In this document: positions 52,950-61,626 of the stretch, piece after piece
Layout: each line of letters starts with the position of its first letter
How positions within the stretch are numbered: the stretch's first letter is position 1
Assembly: GCF_000718135.1 (NCBI RefSeq)
Contig: NZ_JOEM01000036.1
Span: forward strand, 5,171-69,170
Direction: 5' to 3'
Length of the DNA: 64,000 nt
Origin: Streptomyces cyaneofuscatus
GTDB taxonomy: Bacteria > Actinomycetota > Actinomycetes > Streptomycetales > Streptomycetaceae
Notes under the pieces: model-generated
Told to the model about the DNA's origin: nothing
Databases searched by the model: none
What the model saw: only the letters and a program-made list of their open reading frames with translations
Program-made: the position numbers and the translations under genes

Positions 52950-53249
52950 GAGCTCATCGTCCGGGCGGCCGGCATCCCGCCGCATCGGCCTGACGTCGCG
53001 GTCCGGTGCGACCTGAGACGCATACGGAGGTGCGAAGGATCAGCCTGTACGGGTATACGTCGACCGGCGTCACCCCGCCATGGTCCCCCTCACACGGCCC
53101 GCCCAAGAACCCTCCGGGCTCCTGGAATCGGAGCAGCCGTAGCCACCTGGGGGCGGGGGCACCGAGGATGAGCCGGACACCATCCCGATGGGCACGGATC
53201 TGGCGCGGCCGGCGCCGCCGCACCCCGGAGCGGGCCGTGACGCCCGGCA

Positions 53250-53617
53250 CCGGGCGGTCGGCAGGTACCACAAGGCCGATGGTCACGCCGTGATCGGGCC
53301 GGACCTCCGCGAGGCCGGGCAACCGGCTGTGCTCACGGCATCATCGCCCACGAGCTCGGTCATGTCCGTCTGCTCGGCGAGGACCGTGTCCAGGATCTCG
53401 ATGTCGACCACGAGAGACTGACCGACCTGGTGACGGTCTTCCTCGGCATGGGGTTCCTCACCGCCTACACCTTCACCGAGTCGGTACAGAGGTTCTCCGT
53501 CCTCCCCTGGGCGACCTCACCGAACGGATGCTCACCGGAACCGCCCTGGACCCCACCCACCACCTCGGCTACCTCACCGAGCGCCAGTTCGGCTACGCGC
53601 CCGCGAACCGCGACTGA
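53250..53617 (+). pseudogene. Frameshifted hypothetical protein with HExxH motif
   Basis: Blocks in successive frames read RYHKADGHAVIGPDLREAG, then GIIAHELGHVRLLGEDRVQ (HELGH, zinc-protease-like), then LTDLVTVFLGMGFLTAYTFTES, then LGDLTERMLTGTALDPTHHL and GYLTERQFGYAPANRD. The order fits a Streptomyces protein of unknown function; at least two frame changes break it. Confidence 0.55.
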
Positions 53618-53664
53618 ACGGCGCATCCCACTCATCGGCCACAAGGGCATGACCTCGCCCGACC

Positions 53665-53680
53665 CTGACCGATCGGTCAG
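53665..53680. promoter_or_regulatory. TetR operator, perfect 16-bp palindrome
   Basis: CTGACCGATCGGTCAG lies 12 bp before the TetR start codon, with TACCAT (53682-53687) as a possible -10. Repressor bound here would block its own promoter and the downstream MMPL gene. Confidence 0.75.
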
Positions 53681-53692
53681 CTACCATGACGC

Positions 53693-54241
53693 ATGCCTCG
53701 TCCGCGTTCCGAGATGCGTCGTCACATTCTCGATGCCGCCCTGCGCCTGTTCGCCCACCACGGCTTCAAGGGGGCTTCGTTGCAGGACATCGCGGCCGAG
53801 GTGCCGTGCTCGAAGGCCTCCCTGCTCTACCACTTCGCCGAGAAGGAAGCGATCCTCACCGAACTGCTGACGCCGCCCGCCGAGGGGCTCTCCGCCCTCA
53901 ACGGCCAACTGGACGCTCTGGAAGGCTCGCGCGCGGTGGAACCGGCCGTGACGGGATACGTCGGCCTCGCGATGCAGTTCCACCTGGAACTCAAAATCAT
54001 CTTCGCGGAGCTGCCGCAGATGCTCGGACATCCCGCTCTGGCGGTCATCCCTCCTGCCGTCGACCGGCTCGCCGACGCGCTGGCGGGCCGCTCGCGGGAG
54101 CCCGGCGCACTCGTCTCGGCCCGCATGGTGATCGGCGGGGTGGCGGTGGCGGTCGCCGGCGGCGTCGACGTCCCACCCGACGTGATGCGCGACGAACTGA
54201 TCCGAGGGGCACGCAGAACCCTCGGGCATCCTCACAGCTGA
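53693..54241 (+). CDS. TetR-family regulator of the MMPL transporter
   Basis: 182 residues. The TetR helix-turn-helix is MRRHILDAALRLFAHHGFKG followed by SLQDIAAEVPCSKASLLYHFAEKEAIL. The C-terminal ligand domain is short (VEPAVTGYVGLAMQFHLEL). The operator sits just upstream, so it is autoregulated. 38 bp separate its stop from the MMPL start, making a two-gene operon in which ligand binding derepresses the pump. Confidence 0.92.
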   Translation: MPRPRSEMRRHILDAALRLFAHHGFKGASLQDIAAEVPCSKASLLYHFAEKEAILTELLTPPAEGLSALNGQLDALEGSRAVEPAVTGYVGLAMQFHLELKIIFAELPQMLGHPALAVIPPAVDRLADALAGRSREPGALVSARMVIGGVAVAVAGGVDVPPDVMRDELIRGARRTLGHPHS

Positions 54242-54279
54242 GACAGGCTGTGCAACCGAAGAGAAAGGCGCCGCTTCGC

Positions 54280-56445
54280 ATGGCTGTTCTCCTGTACCGG
54301 CTCGGCCGGCTGTCCTTCCGCCGTCGAGGGCGGGTACTCGCCCTGTGGCTGCTGCTGCTCGCGCTGCTCGGTGGCGGCGCGATCGCCTTCAGCGCGCCCG
54401 CCACCACCGAGTTCTCCATACCCGGGACCGAGTCCCAGCAGGCCCTGGACTCGCTCGCCCGGGAGTTCCCGCAGGCGGGCGGTGCGACAGGCACGATCAT
54501 CGTGGCCGCACCCGAGGGTGAGAAGCTCACTCCCGCCGCCGTGGCCCCGGTGGTCGCGGAAGCGGCCGAGGTGCCCGGTGTCCTCGCGGCCATCGACCCG
54601 TTCCAGGCCCGGGCGCTCTCGCCGGACGGACGTTACGCCCTGGTCCAGGTGCAGTTCGACTCGGTGGCCGACAGCGTCACCGACGCGCAGCGGGAGTCGT
54701 TCACCGAGGCAGGCGCGTCCGCCGAGGGGCTCCGGGTGGAACACGGGGGCGAGATCATGCGGGGCGCCCCCGAGATCGGCTCGACCGAGATCATCGGTGT
54801 CGGTGTCGCGGCGCTCGTGCTGGTCCTCACGTTCGGCTCGCTCGTGGCGGCCGGGATGACGCTGCTCAATGCCCTCGTCGGGGTGGCCGCAGGCATGGCC
54901 GGCCTCTTCTCCCTCAGCAGCATCGTCGAACTGACCAGCACGGCGCCCATTCTGGCGCTCATGCTGGGCCTGGCCGTGGGCATCGACTACGCGCTCTTCA
55001 TCACCTCCCGCTACCGGCAGTACCTCGCGGACGGTATGGACGGGGAGGAGGCCGCCGGGCGGGCCGCCGGTACGGCAGGTTCCGCCGTCGTCTTCGCCGG
55101 TGCCACGGTCGTCATCGCGCTCGCGGGACTCGCCGTCGCCGGTGTCCCCTTCCTGACGGTCATGGGTCTCGCCGCAGCCGCCACGGTCGCCCTCGCGGTG
55201 CTGGTCTCCCTGACGCTGCTGCCGGCCGTCCTCGGATTCGCGGGCGTCCGTGTCCTGCCCCGCGCGCGGCGCACGCAGGACCGCGCGCCCTCGTCCGCCG
55301 GCACGGGGACGGCCTTCGGCTTCCGCTGGGGCCGGATCGTGGCACGGTTGCGCGTCCCCGTGCTGCTGGTGGGCGTCGTGGGCCTCGGCGCACTCGCCCT
55401 CCCCGTACAGGACATGCGTCTGGCACTGCCCGACGCGAGCACCGAAGCGGCCGGTTCACCCAACCGTGAGGCCTACGACCTGACGACCGAGGGGTTCGGC
55501 GAGGGCTTCAACGGTCGCCTCGTCGCCGTCGTCTCGGCTGTCGACGCACAGGCGACCGCACAGGCGGCCAAGGAGGCCACCGCGCTGATCTCGGACACCG
55601 ACGGCGTCCTGGCCGTCGCCGCCCCGCAGCTCAATGAGCGGGGCACGACCGCCCTGCTGGCTGTGATTCCCAAGACGGGGCCCACCGCCGCCGCGACCGA
55701 GGACACCGTGCATGCGATCCGCGACCGGGTGGCGGGCGTTCAGGGCGCCGACATCGCGCTGACCGGGGTGACTGCGGTCGGCATCGACGTGTCGGAGAAG
55801 CTTGCCGCCGCCCTGCCGGTCTATCTGCTGCTCGTCGTGGGGCTGTCGGTCCTGCTGCTGATGCTCGTCTTCCGGTCGGTCCTGGTACCGCTGAAGGCCG
55901 CCCTGGGCTTCCTGCTCACCATCGGTGCCACCTTCGGTATCACCGTCGCGATCTTCCAGGAAGGGCATCTGTCGCAGCTGGTCGGCCTCGACACCCCTGG
56001 CCCGCTGGTGAGTTTCCTGCCCATCCTGCTGATCGGGATCCTCTTCGGTCTGGCCATGGACTACGAGGTCTTCCTCGTCTCGCGGATGCGGGAGGACTTC
56101 GTCCACGGAACCGAGGCGCGCCAGGCCGTCATCAGCGGCGTCGGCCACAACGCCCGGGTGGTCACCGCGGCGGCGATCATCATGACCGCAGTCTTCGGCG
56201 GATTCGTGTTCATGCACGACCCCGTGATCAAGTCCATCGGATTCGCTCTCGCCATCGGCGTTCTCATCGACGCCTTCGTCGTCCGCATGGCCTTGGTGCC
56301 CGCGGTCATGCACCTTCTGGGCCGCGCCGCCTGGTGGCTGCCCCGCACTGTCGACCGGGTCCTGCCCGACCTGGACATCGAGGGCGAGCGGCTCAACCGG
56401 GCGATTCCCGAGCAGCGACCGGAAACAGAGCTCGTGAAGTCCTGA
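54280..56445 (+). CDS. MMPL-family (RND) transporter
   Basis: 721 residues in the standard two-repeat RND layout, with two external porter loops. Proton-relay motifs are GLAVGIDYALFITSRYRQYL and FGLAMDYEVFLVSRMREDF. The first helix is GRVLALWLLLLALLGGGAIAF. Distinct in sequence from the MMPL at 36084. It probably exports lipids, antibiotics or toxic compounds, under control of the TetR gene before it. ATG 54280 lacks a strong ribosome binding site (GAGAAAGG is 12 bases away). A small CCAGCGG/CCGCTGG hairpin follows at 56453-56469. Confidence 0.92.
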   Translation: MAVLLYRLGRLSFRRRGRVLALWLLLLALLGGGAIAFSAPATTEFSIPGTESQQALDSLAREFPQAGGATGTIIVAAPEGEKLTPAAVAPVVAEAAEVPGVLAAIDPFQARALSPDGRYALVQVQFDSVADSVTDAQRESFTEAGASAEGLRVEHGGEIMRGAPEIGSTEIIGVGVAALVLVLTFGSLVAAGMTLLNALVGVAAGMAGLFSLSSIVELTSTAPILALMLGLAVGIDYALFITSRYRQYLADGMDGEEAAGRAAGTAGSAVVFAGATVVIALAGLAVAGVPFLTVMGLAAAATVALAVLVSLTLLPAVLGFAGVRVLPRARRTQDRAPSSAGTGTAFGFRWGRIVARLRVPVLLVGVVGLGALALPVQDMRLALPDASTEAAGSPNREAYDLTTEGFGEGFNGRLVAVVSAVDAQATAQAAKEATALISDTDGVLAVAAPQLNERGTTALLAVIPKTGPTAAATEDTVHAIRDRVAGVQGADIALTGVTAVGIDVSEKLAAALPVYLLLVVGLSVLLLMLVFRSVLVPLKAALGFLLTIGATFGITVAIFQEGHLSQLVGLDTPGPLVSFLPILLIGILFGLAMDYEVFLVSRMREDFVHGTEARQAVISGVGHNARVVTAAAIIMTAVFGGFVFMHDPVIKSIGFALAIGVLIDAFVVRMALVPAVMHLLGRAAWWLPRTVDRVLPDLDIEGERLNRAIPEQRPETELVKS

Positions 56446-56452
56446 GAGGGGG

Positions 56453-56469
56453 CCAGCGGGCCCCGCTGG
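56453..56469 (+). terminator. Hairpin after the MMPL gene
   Basis: CCAGCGG and CCGCTGG pair around a GCC loop, 8 bp after the stop. Confidence 0.45.
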
Positions 56470-57294
56470 GAACCACGGCGGTCGGGTGTGACCTGCGTGC
56501 CGCTGAGGAAGGGCCCTTCGCGTAGACACCGACACCGCCGGGCGACACAAGGAAAGGCGGCTCGCCGCAGGCCGACGAGCCCCCTTTCACGTTGTCCGGC
56601 GGCAGCCATCCCAGGCCTGCCGCTCGCCCGGGCAGTGGCCCATGGCGACACCTCCCCCGGTTCGGTACAGGCGTTTCCAAGACGCCGCAGTCCCCGGGCA
56701 CCTCGGAAACTCGGTCGGCGCGAAGAGCGGACACGTGCCGCCCTTCCAGCCGGGTAGCGCCCGGCAACCCGACCTCGCGCAGGGGACTGGCTCGGACCCT
56801 CACGGTCGGAGCCACCTGCTCACCATGATCCGGGGGGGGCCGAGCCCGGAGGCACTGACTGACCGCTGACTGGGGGCGTGATCGTCTCGCTCAGCCAGGG
56901 GCTGCACGACCGGGCGGCGACGGTCAAAGCTTCCGGGTGGGCCGAGACGCAGCCGCCTGAAAGATGCGGTGGTGAAGAGCAGGAGGCCGGGGTTCTGAGC
57001 GGACCTCAGCAGGCAGGCCGCCGAGCAGGCTCTTTGTCGAGCCGACCGTCGATCCAGACGATCACGGTTCCCCCTCTTCGTAGCCCCCTGTGGCCTGCCC
57101 GCAACACCCTGCCGCGGAAACCCCACGCCGGCGACGGCGTTGCCGGGATGCGGAGATCCGGGACGTTTCGGAGGAGCAGGCGGTACGAAGCCGGGTTCGG
57201 GGGCAGCCGTATCCATGACGGGCCTTGCTCGTTGAGCAGGTATTAGCCAGGCCGACGGCGTGGGCCGGTGGCACAGGACAACTGGGGGTGCGCC
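56470..57294. other. Gap without a gene
   Basis: About 825 bp. Reading frames on either strand are short or lack protein-like character. No tRNA, riboswitch or transposon end recognised. Confidence 0.5.
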
Positions 57295-57471
57295 GTGCGG
57301 CGGACAATTCTCGAACAGTTTCCGGCAGGAGATCCTCGCGGCAGCTGGGCGGCCGAGGAGTTCGCGGCCGCGCGCCGCGGGGAGGGCCTGGCGGCGGAGG
57401 TCGTGATGAACCTGGACCAGGACGTCTTCCTCGTGGTCGTCCCGCAGCAGACGGCGGACGCGGGGCGCTGA
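57295..57471 (+). CDS. Small hypothetical protein (58 aa)
   Basis: RRTILEQFPAGDPRGSWAAE then EEFAAARRGEGLAAEVVMNL and DQDVFLVVVPQQTADAGR form a plausible helix-strand protein. The GTG at 57295 has GGGGG close upstream. It ends just before a strong terminator hairpin. No family known. Confidence 0.55.
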   Translation: MRRTILEQFPAGDPRGSWAAEEFAAARRGEGLAAEVVMNLDQDVFLVVVPQQTADAGR

Positions 57472-57479
57472 GAGGATGT

Positions 57480-57534
57480 CACGGCCTTCGGCGGGTGCCC
57501 GGCCTGACGAACCGGGCACCCGCCGAAGGCCGTG
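57480..57534. terminator. 23-bp perfect inverted-repeat terminator
   Basis: CACGGCCTTCGGCGGGTGCC begins a 23-bp arm (57480-57502) that pairs exactly with 57512-57534 around a 9-nt loop (CCTGACGAA). It lies between convergent genes and should stop both. Confidence 0.9.
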
Positions 57535-57542
57535 GACAGGCT

Positions 57543-58472
57543 CTAGCGGAGTGCGATCGCCGCGGCCGCCGCGCCCACCAGCCCCGCGTCGGTGCCCATC
57601 ACGGCGGGCGCGACGGTGAGCCCGCGGACGAACGAGAGCGTGGCGTAGTCGCGCAGGCTGCGGCGCAGCGGCGCGAAGAGCACCTCGCCGGCGCCCGCCA
57701 CTCCCCCGCCGATCACCGCGATGTCGATCTCGACCAGGGTGGCGGTGGCCGCGATCCCGGCCGCGAGCGCCTGGGCCGCCCGCTCGTACGAGGCGAGGGC
57801 GACCGGATCCCCGGCGCGCGCGGCGGCGGCCACCGCGGCGGCCGTGGTGTCGCCGTCCGGGCCGGGGAGCCAGCCGCCGTCCAGGGCGCGGCGGGCGATG
57901 TTCGGGCCGCTGGCGATGCGCTCGACGCAGCCGCGCGCACCGCAGGGGCACAGGTCGCCGTCCAGGTCGACGCTGATGTGGCCGATATGGCCCGCGTTGC
58001 CGGAGGGGCCCGGGTGCAGCGTGCCGCCGAGGACCAGGCCACCGCCGACGCCCGTCGACACGACGAGGCAGAGCGCGTTGTCGTAGCCGCGCGCCGCCCC
58101 CAGCCAGTGCTCGGCCGCCGTCATCGCGACCCCGTCGCCGACCAGCGCGACCGGCAGCCCGCCGATCGTCTTCTGCACCCGCTCCACCAGCGGGAAGTCG
58201 CGCCAGCCGGGGACGTTGACCGGGCTGACCGTGCCCGCGGCCGCGTCGACCGGCCCCGCGCTGCCGATCCCGGCGGAGCCCGCGCGCTCCCACAGCGGAG
58301 AGGCCGTCAGCTCGCCGAGCACCTCGTCCACGGCGCCCATCACCGCCTCGGCACCCTCCCGGGCGGGCGTCGGCCGCTGCGCCCGTACGAGGAGGTTCCC
58401 ACCGCCGTCGACCAGCGCGCCGGCGATCTTGGTGCCGCCGATGTCGAGCGCGGCGACGAGGTCGGTATGCAT
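57543..58472 (-). CDS. ROK-family sugar kinase (glucokinase-like)
   Basis: 309 residues with no DNA-binding domain. LVAALDIGGTKIAGALVDG is the ATP-binding phosphate loop and GGLPVALVGDGVAMTAAEHW holds the catalytic region. VSTGVGGGLVLGG is the second phosphate loop. The ROK zinc signature is CPCGARGCVERIASG. These enzymes phosphorylate glucose or related sugars in the cytoplasm. ATG 58472 follows GGAGAAG. Divergent from a LacI regulator with an operator-like palindrome between them, so it is probably part of a sugar-specific regulon. Confidence 0.93.
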   Translation of the reverse strand: MHTDLVAALDIGGTKIAGALVDGGGNLLVRAQRPTPAREGAEAVMGAVDEVLGELTASPLWERAGSAGIGSAGPVDAAAGTVSPVNVPGWRDFPLVERVQKTIGGLPVALVGDGVAMTAAEHWLGAARGYDNALCLVVSTGVGGGLVLGGTLHPGPSGNAGHIGHISVDLDGDLCPCGARGCVERIASGPNIARRALDGGWLPGPDGDTTAAAVAAAARAGDPVALASYERAAQALAAGIAATATLVEIDIAVIGGGVAGAGEVLFAPLRRSLRDYATLSFVRGLTVAPAVMGTDAGLVGAAAAAIALR

Positions 58473-58546
58473 CGGTGTGGCTTCTCCGGATGAGTGAAGG
58501 GCGGGACCTGCGGGTTCAGTCAATAGTCTGCACAGTCTCCATTGCG

Positions 58547-58573
58547 TTGACAACGTTGTCCAGGGCCTATGCT
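58547..58573. promoter_or_regulatory. Promoter and LacI-type operator
   Basis: GACAACGTTGTC (58549-58560) is a perfect 12-bp palindrome with the central CG typical of LacI-family sites. It overlaps TTGACA (58547-58552), a possible -35, and TATGCT at 58568-58573 is a possible -10 with short spacing. Likely autoregulation by the LacI protein, perhaps also affecting the divergent kinase. Confidence 0.6.
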
Positions 58574-58712
58574 CGACGCCACAGCCTCCGTTCGTCTCCG
58601 CAGCAGGCTCCGCGGGCCGTCCGGAGGTGCCCGTATGCCGCCCGAATCGCCGACGTCACTGCTCTCCCCCGCCCGCTCACCCCGCCCGTTTACGACGACA
58701 GGACAGCGCACC

Positions 58713-59741
58713 GTGGACCGGACCACCCGTCACTCCGAGACCCGCTACGGCAACCGGCCGACCATGAAGGACGTGGCAGCCCGCGCCGGAGTGGGCCTCA
58801 AGACGGTCTCCCGGGTGGTGAACAGCGAGCCCGGCGTCACGCCCGACACCGAGCGCCGCGTGCAGGAGGCGATCGACGCGCTGGGCTTCCGCCGCAACGA
58901 CAGCGCCCGGGTGCTGCGCAAGGGGCGTACGGCCTCGATCGGCCTGGTCCTGGAGGATCTGGCAGACCCCTTCTACGGCCCGCTGAGCCGCGCCGTGGAG
59001 GAGGTCGCCCGCGCGCACGGGGCCCTGCTCATCAACGGCTCCAGCGCCGAGGACCCCGAGCGGGAGCAGGAGCTCGTGCTGGCCCTGTGCGCCCGCCGGG
59101 TGGACGGCCTCATCGTGATCCCGGCGGGCGACGACCACCGGTATCTGGAGCCCGAGATCAAGGCGGGCATCGCCACGGTCTTCGTGGACCGCCCGGCGGG
59201 CCGGGTCGACGCGGACATGGTGCTCTCCGACAGCTTCGGCGGCTCCCGGGAGGGCGTGGCCCACCTGATCGCGCACGGCCACCGCAGGATCGGGTTCATC
59301 GGCGACCAGCCCCGGATCCACACCGCCACCGAGCGCCTGCGCGGCTACCACGCGGCCATGACGGACGCGGGGATCACCGTGGAGGACGGCTGGGTCTCGC
59401 TCGGCACCACCGACCCGGGCCGGGTCCGGGCGGCGGCCGAGGCGATGCTCGGCGGGCCCGAGCCGGTCACCGCGCTCTTCGCGGGGAACAACCGGGTGAC
59501 GGTGACGGCGGTCCGGGTGATCGCGGAGCGGGAACGGCCGGTGGCCCTGGTCGGGTTCGACGACATCGAGCTGGCGGACCTGCTCGGCATCACCGTCATC
59601 TCGCAGGACGCGGCGGCCGTCGGCAGGACCGCCGCCGAGCACCTCTTCCGCCGGCTCGACGGCGCCGACCACGCCCCGGCGCGGGTGGAGCTGCCGACCA
59701 CGCTGATCCCGCGCGGCTCGGGCGAACTGCCGCCCGCCTGA
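58713..59741 (+). CDS. LacI-family transcriptional regulator
   Basis: 342 residues from a GTG at 58713. The N-terminal LacI helix-turn-helix is PTMKDVAARAGVGLKTVSRVVNSEPGVTP. The hinge helix is ARVLRKGRTASIGLVLEDL. The periplasmic-binding-like domain has LIVIPAGDDHRYL, RIGFIGDQPRIHTATERLRGY and VALVGFDDIELADLLGITVISQD. It probably senses a sugar and represses the divergent ROK kinase and/or itself. Upstream in-frame starts (ATG 58635) add a non-conserved leader. Confidence 0.93.
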   Translation: MDRTTRHSETRYGNRPTMKDVAARAGVGLKTVSRVVNSEPGVTPDTERRVQEAIDALGFRRNDSARVLRKGRTASIGLVLEDLADPFYGPLSRAVEEVARAHGALLINGSSAEDPEREQELVLALCARRVDGLIVIPAGDDHRYLEPEIKAGIATVFVDRPAGRVDADMVLSDSFGGSREGVAHLIAHGHRRIGFIGDQPRIHTATERLRGYHAAMTDAGITVEDGWVSLGTTDPGRVRAAAEAMLGGPEPVTALFAGNNRVTVTAVRVIAERERPVALVGFDDIELADLLGITVISQDAAAVGRTAAEHLFRRLDGADHAPARVELPTTLIPRGSGELPPA

Positions 59742-59757
59742 TTCCACCCGGTCCCGG

Positions 59758-60582
59758 TCAAACCTCCGCGCGGAACTCCCGCGTCAGCAGCGCCAGGAGC
59801 CGTGCGGGCGCGTCCTCGGGGGTCGCGTGGCCCGCTCCCTCCACCCAGTGCAGCTCGGAGTGCGGGATCAGCGCGTGCAGCTGCTCGGCGAAGGGCGGCG
59901 GCAGGAACCCGTCCTGGCGCCCCCAGATGATCCGGGTCGGCACCGGCACGGACCCCAGCAGGTGCTGGAACTCGTCGGTGGCGGCCTGCTCCAGCTGCCG
60001 GTACTGGCGGTAGTACGCCGCCCTGCCCTCTTCACCGCGCCACGGGTCGAGATGGGCGGCCAGGACGTCCGGCCGGTAGCCGGAGTGGCTCGCGAACCGC
60101 AAGTGGCTCTCGGCCAGGGCCTCGTGCGCGTAGACCGGCAGCTGCTCGAAAAGGTGCGCGTTCTCCCGTACGAGCCGGAACAGCCCGGTTCCCCAGTCGC
60201 CGCAGCCCACCGCGTCCACCAGGGTGAGGTCGGCGTACCGGGCCCCCTCCAGCAGCAGCGCCCGCAGCGCCACGGCCCCGCCGATGTCGTGGGCGATCAC
60301 CCTCGGGCTCTCCAGCCCCCAGTGGTCCAGGAGCCCGGTGAACACCCGGGTGTGCGCGGCCAGACGGAGATCCTGCCCCTCACGCTGCTCCGACTGCCCG
60401 AAGCCGAGCAGGTCGAAGAGGTAGACCTGGTGGTCCTGGGCGAGCGCGGGGGCGATCTCGCGCCAGATGCGGGACGAGAACGGAGTGCCGTGGAGCAGGA
60501 CGACCGGGTCGCCCTCCCCCAGCACGTCCCACCGGACCGTCCCGTCCGGAGTCTCGAATGTCCTGGTCAGATCGCCGTTCAT
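59758..60582 (-). CDS. Alpha/beta hydrolase (haloalkane dehalogenase/epoxide hydrolase-like)
   Basis: 274 residues. DPVVLLHGTPFSSRIWREIA is the oxyanion strand. The nucleophile elbow VIAHDIGGAVALRALL carries Asp rather than Ser, as in haloalkane dehalogenases and epoxide hydrolases. IIWGRQDGFLPP and the His in HWVEGAGHATPED complete the triad. ATG 60582 is preceded by AGGAGG. It is divergent from a CGNR regulator, which probably controls it. Confidence 0.88.
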   Translation of the reverse strand: MNGDLTRTFETPDGTVRWDVLGEGDPVVLLHGTPFSSRIWREIAPALAQDHQVYLFDLLGFGQSEQREGQDLRLAAHTRVFTGLLDHWGLESPRVIAHDIGGAVALRALLLEGARYADLTLVDAVGCGDWGTGLFRLVRENAHLFEQLPVYAHEALAESHLRFASHSGYRPDVLAAHLDPWRGEEGRAAYYRQYRQLEQAATDEFQHLLGSVPVPTRIIWGRQDGFLPPPFAEQLHALIPHSELHWVEGAGHATPEDAPARLLALLTREFRAEV

Positions 60583-60626
60583 GACACGCCTCCTGAAGTC
60601 GGGTGCAGAACCCTGCCGGACTTTCG

Positions 60627-60659
60627 ACGTTACCAGAGCGTCCCGCTTGACGGTAACGT
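60627..60659. promoter_or_regulatory. Inverted repeat between hydrolase and CGNR genes
   Basis: ACGTTACC (60627-60634) and GGTAACGT (60652-60659) are exact inverted half-sites with a 17-bp spacer, in the intergenic region close to the CGNR start at 60676. Good candidate for the CGNR operator. Confidence 0.6.
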
Positions 60660-60675
60660 TGGTAAAGTGAGGACC

Positions 60676-61224
60676 ATGCGACGGAACCCGGCACCCGCGG
60701 AGCTCGAACCGGTCGAGGCGTTCTGCAACACGGCGACCCTTCTCCAGGGCGAGGACGAGCTCGCCCGGCCGGAGACGGCGGGCGGGTGGCTGCGGGCGCA
60801 CGGCTATCCGGAAGCGGTCTCCCCGGCCGAGCTGGCGGCGCTCGCGGAGGCCCGGGAGACCGTGCGGGCGTTCCTCGTCGAGCGGTCCTCGCCCGTGAGG
60901 CTCGACGCCCTCAACCGGCTGATCCGCTCCGTGGCGGGCGCCCCGGTGGTCCGCCCCGACGGCACCTTCGCCCTGCGCCCGGCCGGTGACGGGCCGGTGG
61001 CGGACATCGTACGAACGGTGCTCGAAGCCCTGCTGCGGGACGGCCTGACCGGGCGTCACGCGACCCGGCTCAAGGCCTGCGCGGCGCCGGAGTGCCGCTG
61101 GGTCTTCTACGACCGGGCGCCGTCGTCGAACGGGCTGTGGTGCGACATGGACGTGTGCGGCGCCCGGCACAAGATGCGGGCCTACCGCGCCCGTACGGGC
61201 GCTGCCGCCCGCAAGGACACCTGA
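60676..61224 (+). CDS. CGNR zinc-finger domain protein (probable regulator)
   Basis: 182 residues. An N-terminal ABATE-type stress-response region (EPVEAFCNTATLLQG..., with DALNRLIRSVAGAP) precedes the C-terminal zinc finger CAAPECRWVFYDRAPSSNGLWC followed by CGARHKMRAYRAR. The Cys-x4-Cys and Cys-x4-Cys pairs, and the CGAR variant of CGNR, fit zinc binding. ATG 60676 has TGAGGA upstream. Divergent from the hydrolase gene, whose expression it likely controls. Confidence 0.9.
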   Translation: MRRNPAPAELEPVEAFCNTATLLQGEDELARPETAGGWLRAHGYPEAVSPAELAALAEARETVRAFLVERSSPVRLDALNRLIRSVAGAPVVRPDGTFALRPAGDGPVADIVRTVLEALLRDGLTGRHATRLKACAAPECRWVFYDRAPSSNGLWCDMDVCGARHKMRAYRARTGAAARKDT

Positions 61225-61626
61225 GGGGCCCGGGGCCGTGCGACCCGTGCCCGGGGCTGTTGGGGTGGCCGGTGAGCGCCTCGGGGCGTGGTGCCACCGG
61301 ATCGGCGGGGGCGGTTCCTGACGTCGGCCGCTGACGGCCCCGGGCCCGTACGGCACCACGGCACGTTCCGGCTAGCTCGTTCGCCGGGCGGCCGGTCCGG
61401 ATGGAAGGGGCCGTCGCCACCGTGGCGTCACGCGTTCCGCCCGCCCCGCCCCCGGTGGAGCGCGGACCGCGATTGCGCCGTCCCTCTCCCCTCCCGGGGC
61501 CGGTACGGCAACGGGCAGGGCGTCCAGAACAGGTGCGTACCCACGACTCATACGCCAACAGCCGTCACCGCGCCCCGTGGTCCCGCCGAGCCGGGGAGGA
61601 GACGTCTGCGGTGGCGGTCCGCGGCG
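61225..61626. other. Gap and uncertain leader of the NHL protein
   Basis: About 400 bp. The frame of the next gene is open through here but not protein-like until about 61560. GGGGAGGAG at 61593-61601 is a strong ribosome binding site placed 4 bases before a CTG at 61606. Confidence 0.4.

Noticed and set aside
56800..58293. Minus-strand 497-codon frame covering the ROK kinase in another frame
   Set aside because: The ROK frame has the full kinase signature; the other frame is Arg/Gly repeats.
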